From Pseudonocardiaceae bacterium (lineage in GTDB: Bacteria; Actinomycetota; Actinomycetes; Mycobacteriales; Pseudonocardiaceae), in assembly GCA_025937115.1 (NCBI GenBank), contig JAICSB010000174.1, positions 1 through 6,757 on the forward strand: a stretch of 6,757 bases of DNA, written 5' to 3'. This document shows, one piece after another, positions 1-5,781 of this stretch. Every line of letters begins with the position of its first letter. Position 1 is the stretch's first letter. Under the pieces are notes generated by a model. The model was given only the letters and a program-made list of their open reading frames with translations. It searched no databases and had not been told where the DNA came from. The translations under genes and the position numbers were made by a program.

Positions 1-42
1 TAGCAGGCCGATCAGGCGCGCGCGGCATATGGTTGCATAGCG

Positions 43-71
43 TTGACGGTTGTTCGCGCTACGTGTTCACT
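43..71 (+). promoter_or_regulatory. candidate promoter for the S8 protease gene
   Basis: TTGACG at 43-48 matches five of six bases of the sigma-70 -35 consensus. A weak -10-like TTCACT follows at 66-71 after a 17-bp spacer; it has the first and last T but lacks the usual A at position 2. A start about 7 bases downstream would give a leader of roughly 30-35 nt before the ATG at 112. The -35 is good and the -10 is poor, so this is a tentative call. Confidence 0.3.
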
Positions 72-98
72 CACACAGTGCGTCCTGACGCGCCAAAC

Positions 99-108
99 AA
101 GGGGAGGG
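99..108 (+). promoter_or_regulatory. ribosome binding site deciding the S8 protease start
   Basis: The purine run AAGGGGAGGG contains GGAGG at 103-107, four bases before the ATG at 112. It supports that ATG over the in-frame TTG at 43, which has no comparable site and would put 23 extra residues in front of an otherwise clean signal peptide. Confidence 0.75.
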
Positions 109-111
109 TTC

Positions 112-1605
112 ATGAGTCGACGGGGTTTGCTGACCGGTCTGCTGGTCAGCGGGCTTATCGTGGGAGGCACGCTGGCTGCCATGCCGGCGAGTGCGGAACC
201 GGCGCTTGTCCCGCTGTCGCCGTCGCTGGTCGGGCAGCTGCTCTTGGCGACCACCGGCGCAATGCCGGTGATGGTGCATGGCGTGACGCTCGCGGACGCT
301 GAGCGGGCAGTCGCTGCCACCGGAATGCACCGGGTCACCGCGTTTCGCAAAATCGGCGTGGTGGTCGCGCAGGCGTCCAAGCCACAGATCGAAGCGGCTC
401 GCACCCAGCCCGGCGTGACTTACCTCGAGGGCGACCAGCCCGTCGCGGTGCACGCCGCACCCTCAGCCCCCCCGCAGGTCACTACCCGCTCCACTTCGTT
501 GGTGGCGACCCGTGGCCTGGAGGCCCGGCAGACGCTGTCCGGGGCGGACGGTGCCGCGTTGGATGGCAGCGGCATCAGCATCGCGGTGATCGACTCCGGG
601 ATCGATCCCACGCATCCCGCGTTCGCTGGCGGCAAGGTCGTGCGCGAGCTGAAGAGCGTGTGCCTCGATGAGTCCAACACCGACACCAGCTGCATCAAGG
701 ACGTGCCACTCGGTGTCGACACCGACACGCTGTCTCTCGGCGGCCACGGTAGCCACGTGGCCAGCATCGCCGCGGGCCGCAACGTCACCCTCAGCGACGG
801 CACCACGGTGTCCGGTGCAGCACCCGGCGCTGACATCGTGTCGTTGTCCACCGGCGCAGCCGTGGTGATCATCAGCGCGGATTCATCTTTGAACTGGGTA
901 CTGGAGCACCACGCAAAACCGTGCGGGGATGCCGTGCCGGCCTCGAAATGCCCGCCGATCAGAGTGGTCAACAACTCTTACGGCCCACAGGGCGGGGGCA
1001 AGTTCGATGCGAATTCCGCGACCGTCAAACTGCAACGCCAGCTCGTCAAGGAAGGCGTTGTGATGGTGTGGGCCGCGGGCAATGACGGCGGCGACGGCTC
1101 GAAGAGCCTCACTAATCCGCCGGCCCAGGATCCGACCGGTGGTATCATCTCGGTGGCCTCCTACAATGACCAAGGCAACGGAACCCGCAACGGTCCGGTG
1201 TCCACTTTCTCCTCGCGCGGCGTGAAGAGCGACCCCTCGACCTGGCCGGACATCTCCGCACCTGGGCAGAACATCCTCGGTGCCTGCCGCGTCTATCTGC
1301 CGATCTGTTCCACTGGCCTCAAGCCGCAGAACGGCCCCGGAATTCTTGATGTGGGTGGTTACAACGTGCTCAGCGGTACATCGATGGCGTCACCGCAAAT
1401 CGTCGGGATTGTGGCATTGCTGTTCCAGGCCGATCCTACCGCGACCCCCGCCGAAATCGAGGAAGTGCTGAAGTCGACGGCATTGCGTTACTCCAACGGT
1501 GCGCCTTACCGGCAGGTAGGCGGGTACCAAACATCCTTCGACAAGGGCACCGGGTTGGTCGATGCACTGGCCGCCGCAAAAGCACTGGGGGCCCGCGAAC
1601 ACTGA
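112..1605 (+). CDS. secreted subtilisin-like serine protease (peptidase S8)
   Basis: A 497-residue secreted endopeptidase of the subtilase family. The N-terminus is a signal peptide: SRRGLL just after Met, a hydrophobic stretch at about 5-24, and a likely cut after ASA at 28. The SRRGLL motif resembles a twin-arginine signal, so Tat export is possible, though Sec cannot be excluded. Residues about 50-113 look like an I9-type inhibitory propeptide ending near GVTYLEGDQPV. The catalytic domain spans about 150-490, with Asp161 (VIDSGID), His212 (GHGSHVAS), oxyanion Asn324 (AAGND) and nucleophile Ser424 (GTSMASP), all intact. Six cysteines fall in three near pairs (184/194, 271/280, 392/399), which fits disulfides outside the cell. 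There is no C-terminal membrane anchor, so it is not a mycosin-type protease. The substrate is unknown, and it has no evident functional link to the lipid genes. Confidence 0.95.
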   Translation: MSRRGLLTGLLVSGLIVGGTLAAMPASAEPALVPLSPSLVGQLLLATTGAMPVMVHGVTLADAERAVAATGMHRVTAFRKIGVVVAQASKPQIEAARTQPGVTYLEGDQPVAVHAAPSAPPQVTTRSTSLVATRGLEARQTLSGADGAALDGSGISIAVIDSGIDPTHPAFAGGKVVRELKSVCLDESNTDTSCIKDVPLGVDTDTLSLGGHGSHVASIAAGRNVTLSDGTTVSGAAPGADIVSLSTGAAVVIISADSSLNWVLEHHAKPCGDAVPASKCPPIRVVNNSYGPQGGGKFDANSATVKLQRQLVKEGVVMVWAAGNDGGDGSKSLTNPPAQDPTGGIISVASYNDQGNGTRNGPVSTFSSRGVKSDPSTWPDISAPGQNILGACRVYLPICSTGLKPQNGPGILDVGGYNVLSGTSMASPQIVGIVALLFQADPTATPAEIEEVLKSTALRYSNGAPYRQVGGYQTSFDKGTGLVDALAAAKALGAREH

Positions 1606-1624
1606 TCTCTCACCAGGCATGCCG

Positions 1625-1649
1625 ACCGGGGTGCGCCCCAGTATTTTCT
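1625..1649 (+). terminator. weak terminator-like hairpin after the protease gene
   Basis: About 20 bases after the protease stop, GGGG (1628-1631) can pair with CCCC (1636-1639) around TGCG. Two further flanking pairs lie beyond one mismatch. An AGTATTTTCT stretch follows. The layout resembles an intrinsic terminator, but the stem is short. Confidence 0.35.
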
Positions 1650-1667
1650 AGTGCGACACACACCGGA

Positions 1668-1685
1668 CCGCTGGCGCACCAGCGG
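1668..1685 (+). other. perfect 7-bp hairpin in the protease-DUF3145 spacer
   Basis: CCGCTGG (1668-1674) and CCAGCGG (1679-1685) are exact reverse complements around the tetraloop CGCA. The stem is very GC-rich and should be stable. No T-run follows on the plus strand. It could be a U-tract-free terminator or transcript-end structure for the protease message, or a protein-binding palindrome. The structure is clear; its role is not. Confidence 0.5.
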
Positions 1686-1718
1686 CCAGCAGGGCACAAT
1701 GAGTGACGGTGCCTTTAG

Positions 1719-1760
1719 CTGATCTCGAGGACGTAGGGGAAGACGCTCCTCGTCGATCAG
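1719..1760 (+). promoter_or_regulatory. long imperfect leader hairpin upstream of DUF3145
   Basis: CTGATC (1719-1724) pairs with GATCAG (1755-1760). After a small internal loop, CGAGGA (1726-1731) pairs with TCCTCG (1747-1752). One bulged base later, CG (1732-1733) pairs with CG (1744-1745). That gives 14 base pairs closed by a 10-base purine-rich loop (1734-1743). The hairpin ends one base before the GGAGGT ribosome binding site of the next gene, so in mRNA it could affect translation. The pairing is visible in the sequence; a regulatory role is inferred. Confidence 0.5.
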
Positions 1761-1761
1761 C

Positions 1762-1767
1762 GGAGGT
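1762..1767 (+). promoter_or_regulatory. ribosome binding site of the DUF3145 gene
   Basis: GGAGGT is a near-perfect anti-16S match, five bases before the ATG at 1773. It sits immediately after the leader hairpin at 1719-1760. Confidence 0.8.
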
Positions 1768-1772
1768 ACCAC

Positions 1773-2264
1773 ATGAGCACCAGTGGCACGATCTATGTCC
1801 ACTCGTCGCCGTCTGCGGTATGTCCGCACGTCGAGTGGGCGATGGCGGGCGTCCTGCAGATCAGGGCGGACCTACAGTGGACCGCGCAGGCCGCGGCTCC
1901 AGGACAGCTACGCGCCGAATGTGAGTGGTCTGGCGATCCGGGCACCGCCGCCGCGGTGGCCAATGCGCTGCGAGCGTGGCCGATGCTGCGCTTTGAGGTC
2001 ACCGAGGAACCCAGTCCCGGGGTGGATGGAGAACGGTTCTGTTTCGTACCTGGGCTCGGCTTGTGGCGAGCCAGCACCAGCGCCAACGGTGACATCGTGG
2101 TCGGCGAGGATCAATTACGGGCCCTGGCCGGCACTGCTCGGGACGCGGAGTCCTTCGCCCACCAGCTTGCTCAGCTCCTCGGGGCAGCCTGGGACGACGC
2201 GCTGGAACCCTTCCGCCGCGCGGCTGATGGCGCCCCGGTGACCTGGCTGCATCGCGTGGGCTGA
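1773..2264 (+). CDS. DUF3145 family protein
   Basis: A 163-residue protein recognised as DUF3145, a family known to me only from actinobacteria and without an assigned function. Typical segments are the N-terminal TIYVHSSPSAVCPHVEWA (6-23), EVTEEPSPGVDGERF (75-89), LGAAWDDALEPFRRA (136-150) and the C-terminus DGAPVTWLHRVG. The length is that of the family and both ends look complete. There is no signal peptide or membrane segment, so it should be cytoplasmic. The ATG is fixed by a strong GGAGGT and by the family N-terminus. From memory, this family also lies near the fatty acid synthase II genes in Streptomyces, so a link to lipid synthesis is plausible but unproven. Here it is transcribed toward accD6, with one gene between. 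I cannot name a catalytic residue. Confidence 0.9.
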   Translation: MSTSGTIYVHSSPSAVCPHVEWAMAGVLQIRADLQWTAQAAAPGQLRAECEWSGDPGTAAAVANALRAWPMLRFEVTEEPSPGVDGERFCFVPGLGLWRASTSANGDIVVGEDQLRALAGTARDAESFAHQLAQLLGAAWDDALEPFRRAADGAPVTWLHRVG

Positions 2265-2285
2265 TCACCAGCGACTTGCGCGCCC

Positions 2286-2309
2286 TGGAACTGCCAATAG
2301 GTTCCATTT
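2286..2309 (+). terminator. possible weak terminator after DUF3145
   Basis: TGGAAC (2286-2291) and GTTCCA (2301-2306) form a perfect 6-bp stem with a 9-base loop, 21 bases after the DUF3145 stop. Only TTT follows. This is too weak to call a terminator with confidence, but it is the only hairpin I found in this 88-bp gap. Confidence 0.25.
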
Positions 2310-2340
2310 GACGGGTTCTGGCGCCCCGGTTGGAGCGGCG

Positions 2341-2346
2341 TAGGGT
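2341..2346 (+). promoter_or_regulatory. possible -10 box of a leaderless transcript
   Basis: TAGGGT fits the actinobacterial TANNNT -10 pattern and lies exactly six bases before the GTG at 2353, so transcription could begin at or next to the start codon. No good -35 is seen at 17-19 bases upstream; a TTGACG at 2308-2313 is too far away. The same bases (AGGGTGGG, 2342-2349) could instead act as a weak ribosome binding site. Confidence 0.35.
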
Positions 2347-2352
2347 GGGCCG

Positions 2353-2952
2353 GTGGCGCAGCATGTCGCCCGACGCGGGTGGACCCTTCTGCTGGTGGTA
2401 CTCGTGGTGTTGGCTGGCGCCGTGGGTATCGGGGTGGCACTGCGAAGTCGGATGCCGGTGGCAGGAGCGGGTCAGCTCGACTCGATCGGGGCTCCATTAG
2501 CCAGCGCCATCGGCAGCAAGACACCGCCGAAAGGGCCCGAGCCTGGGCCGGCCACCGTCGTGTTCGCCGAGGATGCCGCAGTGCATCCGGACGCAGACCA
2601 GATCCGGAAGGTGTTGCAGAGGTACTTCGACGCCATTAACGCAGGCGACTACGCGCTGTGGCGTAGCGCGGTCATCCCGCAGCTGGCGCGTGATATCGGG
2701 GAAAGCGCATGGCACGGGCAGTACCGGTCCACGCTGGACGGGACCATCGTGGTGCACCGGCTCGAGCCCCGACCCGGTGGTGGGCTGGTCGCGCTGACAT
2801 CGTTCACCAGCCTGCAGAACCCCGCCGATGCACCACCCGACCTGGCGGTGCGGTGCCTGCGTTGGTGGGTGTCCTACCCCCTGATCGGCGAAGGCGACCA
2901 GCTACGGATGGGTCCGACCGGGCCGAGCGACAACTTGCGGGCAGCCTGCTGA
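2353..2952 (+). CDS. membrane-anchored protein, possible NTF2-like domain
   Basis: A 199-residue protein that I do not recognise as a named family. A short basic N-terminus (ARRGW) is followed by one strong membrane helix at about 11-30 (TLLLVVLVVLAGAVGIGVAL). Next comes a Gly/Pro/Ala-rich linker (about 35-68) and a globular C-terminal domain (about 75-199), probably outside the membrane. The domain opens with a helix containing IRKVLQRYFDAINAGDYALW (84-103), the usual start of NTF2/SnoaL-like folds. It continues with strand-like stretches (TIVVHRLEP, LVALTSFTSL, LRWWVSYPLI). Cys168 and the C-terminal Cys199 could form a disulfide. The start is GTG; the first in-frame ATG, at 2452, would lose the membrane helix. 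The overall layout resembles small Mce-associated proteins, but no mce genes are present. It lies 88 bp after DUF3145 and ends 13 bp from the accD6 stop on the other strand. Confidence 0.8.
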   Translation: MAQHVARRGWTLLLVVLVVLAGAVGIGVALRSRMPVAGAGQLDSIGAPLASAIGSKTPPKGPEPGPATVVFAEDAAVHPDADQIRKVLQRYFDAINAGDYALWRSAVIPQLARDIGESAWHGQYRSTLDGTIVVHRLEPRPGGGLVALTSFTSLQNPADAPPDLAVRCLRWWVSYPLIGEGDQLRMGPTGPSDNLRAAC

Positions 2953-2965
2953 GCGTGCTGTGCCG

Positions 2966-4456
2966 CTACAGCGGGATGTTGCCGTGCGCGCCGCGGCCAG
3001 CAGGTGCCGCGGCCAGTGCTTCGGCCAGGCGTCGCCGGGTCTGCGCAGGCTTGATCACCTCGTCCACCACTCCGATCGCCACGGCGCGGTCCACCCCACC
3101 GGCGATCTGCTCGTGGTGCTCAGCAAGTTTGGCGTACAACGCCTCCCGCTCCTCCTCCGCCGCAGCGGCCAATGCCTTGCGGTGCAGGATGCCCACCGCG
3201 GCCTTAGCACCCATCACTGCCATCTCGGCATCGGGCCAGGCGAAGACCTTGGTGGCACCCAGCGACCGGGAGTTCATGGCGATGTAGGCACCGCCGAAGG
3301 CCTTACGAGTTACCAGAGTGACCCGGGGCACGGCCGCTTCGGCGAAGGCATGCACCAGCTTGGCACCACGGCGCACTACGCCGTCCCATTCCTGGCCGAC
3401 GCCGGGCAGGTACCCGGGCACGTCGACCATGACGAGCATGGGCACTCCGAATGCGTCGCACATCCGGACGAACCGCGATGCTTTGTCCGCCGACGCCGAG
3501 TCCAGACAACCCCCGAGCCGCAGCGGATTATTCGCGATCACTCCGATGGTTCGCCCGGCGAACCTGCCCAATCCCACCACGATGTTGGGGGCCCATTTGG
3601 GTTGCATCTCAGCGAACCCACTAGCCGAACCGGGCTGGTCGGGACCGTCAAGCACGGCGTGCAGCAATGGGTGAACGTCGTAGGCGCGTTGACGCTGCGC
3701 TGGCAGGTATTCCGAGAGGTCGGCGTCCTCGCCCAGGGAGTGCAGATCAAACATCCCCGGGCGGGCGAACAGGCCGGCGACATGACGGGCCCGGAGCAAC
3801 GCGTCGGGCTCGGACTCGGCGACCATGTGCGCCACGCCGGATTTCTTTCCGTGCGCGCTGGGGCCACCCAACGCCTCCATGTCGATCTGCTCGCCGGTGA
3901 CGCTGCGGACCACGTCCGGACCGGTGACGAACACCCGGCCCTCCGGCGCCATGATCACGACGTCGGTGAGCGCGGGGCCGTAAGCGGCTCCGCCCGCGGC
4001 GGCACCGAGCACCACGGAGATCTGGGGCACCCGCCCGGACGCGCGGACCATGGCGGCGAACACTTGACCGACGGCGTCGAGAGCTTCCACACCCTCGGCC
4101 AACCGGGCCCCCCCGGAGTGCCACAACCCGATCACCGGTGCGCGCTCCCGGATCGCGGTGTCGATGGCCTCGACGATGTGCCGGCAGCCCTCCGACCCCA
4201 TCGCTCCGCCCATCCTTGTCGCGTCGGTGCAGTACGCGATCACCTTGGCTCCGTCGATGCGGCCGCGGGCAGCGAAGGCTCCGCTGGTGTCGCGAGGGCG
4301 CAGGGCCACCAGCGTGTCAGGGTCGAGCAGGCACGTCAGGCGCAGTTCCGGGTCGCGCGGATCGGCTGCCCTGCCATTGCTGGGCCGGTCATCTGCGGCC
4401 TGGACACCGTTGCTTGGCTGGGCATCTGTGCGGGCACGATGAGCCAGAGCTGTCAT
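2966..4456 (-). CDS. accD6: acyl-CoA carboxylase beta subunit AccD6 (carboxyltransferase)
   Basis: This subunit transfers the carboxyl group from carboxybiotin on the alpha subunit (encoded elsewhere) to acetyl-CoA, giving the malonyl-CoA used by fatty acid synthase. The protein is 496 residues and carries both crotonase-like halves in one chain. Key stretches are SGGARLAEG (114-122) and GAAAGGAAYGPAL (151-163) for the first oxyanion hole, RKAFGGAYIAMNSRSL (384-399) for the second, and MGAKAAVGILHRK (415-427). It matches remembered mycobacterial AccD6 closely, including the HxNIPL C-terminus. It lacks the zinc-finger region of E. coli AccD. Ile392 sits where acetyl-CoA-type enzymes carry Ile and propionyl-specific ones Asp. 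Residues 11-32 are a low-complexity N-terminal extension made of an imperfect 11-residue tandem repeat. It is the last gene of the fab cluster, 40 bp after fabF. I chose the ATG at 4456 over the TTG at 4471, which overlaps the ribosome binding site. Confidence 0.95.
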   Translation of the reverse strand: MTALAHRARTDAQPSNGVQAADDRPSNGRAADPRDPELRLTCLLDPDTLVALRPRDTSGAFAARGRIDGAKVIAYCTDATRMGGAMGSEGCRHIVEAIDTAIRERAPVIGLWHSGGARLAEGVEALDAVGQVFAAMVRASGRVPQISVVLGAAAGGAAYGPALTDVVIMAPEGRVFVTGPDVVRSVTGEQIDMEALGGPSAHGKKSGVAHMVAESEPDALLRARHVAGLFARPGMFDLHSLGEDADLSEYLPAQRQRAYDVHPLLHAVLDGPDQPGSASGFAEMQPKWAPNIVVGLGRFAGRTIGVIANNPLRLGGCLDSASADKASRFVRMCDAFGVPMLVMVDVPGYLPGVGQEWDGVVRRGAKLVHAFAEAAVPRVTLVTRKAFGGAYIAMNSRSLGATKVFAWPDAEMAVMGAKAAVGILHRKALAAAAEEEREALYAKLAEHHEQIAGGVDRAVAIGVVDEVIKPAQTRRRLAEALAAAPAGRGAHGNIPL

Positions 4457-4463
4457 CCGTGGT

Positions 4464-4468
4464 CTCCT
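4464..4468 (-). promoter_or_regulatory. ribosome binding site deciding the accD6 start
   Basis: On the minus strand AGGAG ends seven bases before the ATG at 4456, an ideal spacing. The alternative in-frame TTG at 4471 lies just upstream of this motif, so it cannot use it. The ATG is therefore the preferred start. Confidence 0.8.
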
Positions 4469-4496
4469 CAAGAGCGAGTGTCTTACCCGCGGCCGG

Positions 4497-5720
4497 TCAA
4501 GCCGAGGTGAAGACGAGCGCGACGTTGTGCCCGCCGAATCCGAACGAGTCGTTGACGGCGGCGTGCAACTCCACCTCGCGCGCCGAGCCGGTCACGACGT
4601 CGAGCTGTACCCTCGGATCGAGGTCCTCCAGGTTCAGCGTCGGAGGCACGACACCGTCTCGCATCGCCAGTACGCAAGCGAGGCTTTCGACCGCGCCAGC
4701 GGCTCCGAGCAGGTGGCCTAAGGCCCCCTTGGGTGCGGTGACCACCGCGTGGTCGCCGATGGCTGTCCGGATCGCGGCCGCCTCAGCAACGTCGCCGACC
4801 GGAGTGGCGGTGGCGTGCGCATTAACGTGCTCGATGTCAGATTTGGCCAGGCCTGCAGTGCGCAGCGCGGTCGAGATCGCCCGGCCGGCTCCGATGCCTT
4901 CCGGCTCGGGCGCGGTGATGTGGTGGCCATCGGAGCTGGTGCCTACCCCAGCCAACCGACCGTGCCGCGCGGCGCCCCGAGCCGCCGCGAACTCCTCCCG
5001 CTCGAGCACCATCACCCCGGCGCCCTCGCCGAGCACGAACCCGTCCCGGGCGATATCGAACGGGCGGGAGGCTCGTTCGGGCTCGTCATTGCGGGTGCTC
5101 ATGGCTCGCATCTGAGCGAACCCGGCCAGCGTGATGGGGATGATGCACGCCTCGGCCCCCCCGGCCACCACCACGTCGACCTCCCCGGCTCGCAGCATTC
5201 GCCACGCGATGGCCAGCGCCTCCGCACCGGAGGCACACGCGGCGACTGGGGCGTGCACGCCACCGCGAGCGCCCAGGTCCAGACCGACGTGCGCGGCCGG
5301 CCCGTTGGGCATCAGCATCGGGATGGTCAGCGGTGAGACCTTGCGCATACCCGCGTTCTCAAGCAGGTCATCCTGTCCAAGCAAGGTCAACGCGCCGCCG
5401 ATGCCGGTGCCGATCACCACAGCCAGCCGCTCCGGCTCCACCTCCGGTGTGCCGGCGTGCCGCCAGGCTTCTCGCGCAGCGATCACCGCCACCTGCTCGC
5501 AACGGTCCCAACGGCGGGCCTGCACCCGCGGGAGCGAGTCGGCCGGATCGACCGCAAGCTTCGCGGCGATCCGCACGGGTAGATCGAAGCGCTCAACCCA
5601 GTCTTCGGTTAAAGCGACGACGCCGCTCTTGCCGGCGCGCAGGGCATCCCAGGTCGATGCGACATCCCCGCCGAGCGGGGTGGTCGCCCCGAGCCCAGTG
5701 ATGACAACCTCGGTCATCAT
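4497..5720 (-). CDS. fabF: beta-ketoacyl-ACP synthase II (FabF/KasA-like)
   Basis: An elongating condensing enzyme of fatty acid synthase II: it adds two carbons from malonyl-ACP to acyl-ACP with loss of CO2. At 407 residues it has normal length for the family. The thiolase-fold signature starts at once (TEVVITGLGATTPLGGDV, 3-20). The Cys-His-His triad is Cys162 (AACASG), His302 (NAHATATP) and His336 (GHLLGAAGAVE), with Lys331 (APKGALGH) as the conserved lysine. The glycine-rich end NDSFGFGGHNVALVF (390-404) has His after GG, as in mycobacterial KasA, where E. coli FabF has Thr. Two ATG codons stand in tandem (5720 and 5717). The minus-strand GGAGG at 5727-5731 is 6 or 9 bases away, so either may be used. 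The gene lies 61 bp after acpP and 40 bp before accD6, probably in one transcript with them. Only one KAS gene precedes accD6 here. Confidence 0.95.
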   Translation of the reverse strand: MMTEVVITGLGATTPLGGDVASTWDALRAGKSGVVALTEDWVERFDLPVRIAAKLAVDPADSLPRVQARRWDRCEQVAVIAAREAWRHAGTPEVEPERLAVVIGTGIGGALTLLGQDDLLENAGMRKVSPLTIPMLMPNGPAAHVGLDLGARGGVHAPVAACASGAEALAIAWRMLRAGEVDVVVAGGAEACIIPITLAGFAQMRAMSTRNDEPERASRPFDIARDGFVLGEGAGVMVLEREEFAAARGAARHGRLAGVGTSSDGHHITAPEPEGIGAGRAISTALRTAGLAKSDIEHVNAHATATPVGDVAEAAAIRTAIGDHAVVTAPKGALGHLLGAAGAVESLACVLAMRDGVVPPTLNLEDLDPRVQLDVVTGSAREVELHAAVNDSFGFGGHNVALVFTSA

Positions 5721-5757
5721 TCGGCGCCTCCGCCCACATCAATCCGCAGCAGTCGAG

Positions 5758-5767
5758 TCCGCGCGGA
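5758..5767. repeat. small palindrome in the acpP-fabF spacer
   Basis: TCCGCGCGGA is a perfect 10-bp palindrome in the 61-bp gap. Its right side can also pair at longer range: GCGGAT (5763-5768) is the reverse complement of ATCCGC (5742-5747). It may be a weak transcript structure between acpP and fabF, or chance in GC-rich DNA. Confidence 0.25.
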
Positions 5768-5781
5768 TGAGTACGTCGACC

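Noticed and set aside
1..42. End of an upstream gene at the left edge
   Set aside because: Only 42 bases with no recognisable coding end; the TAG at 1-3 may be chance.
43..111. TTG at 43 as the protease start
   Set aside because: It would add 23 residues before a complete signal peptide. That TTG is better explained as part of a -35 box, and GGAGG precedes the ATG at 112.
2308..2336. TTGACG at 2308 as the -35 of a promoter for the membrane protein gene
   Set aside because: No -10-like hexamer lies 16-18 bases downstream, and the TAGGGT at 2341 is 27 bases away, too far.
2990..3016. Direct repeat of GCCGCGGCCAG at 2990-3000 and 3006-3016
   Set aside because: It lies in the Ala/Gly-rich C-terminal codons of accD6. 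The 16-base period is out of frame, and composition alone explains it.
4457..4471. TTG at 4471 as the accD6 start
   Set aside because: The AGGAG motif lies just downstream of that TTG and correctly spaced for the ATG at 4456.
2960..4510. Open frame of about 516 codons on the plus strand opposite accD6
   Set aside because: It is antisense to a gene with strong AccD6 identity, its translation is rich in His, Arg and Gly with no recognisable motif, and such antisense frames are common in GC-rich DNA.
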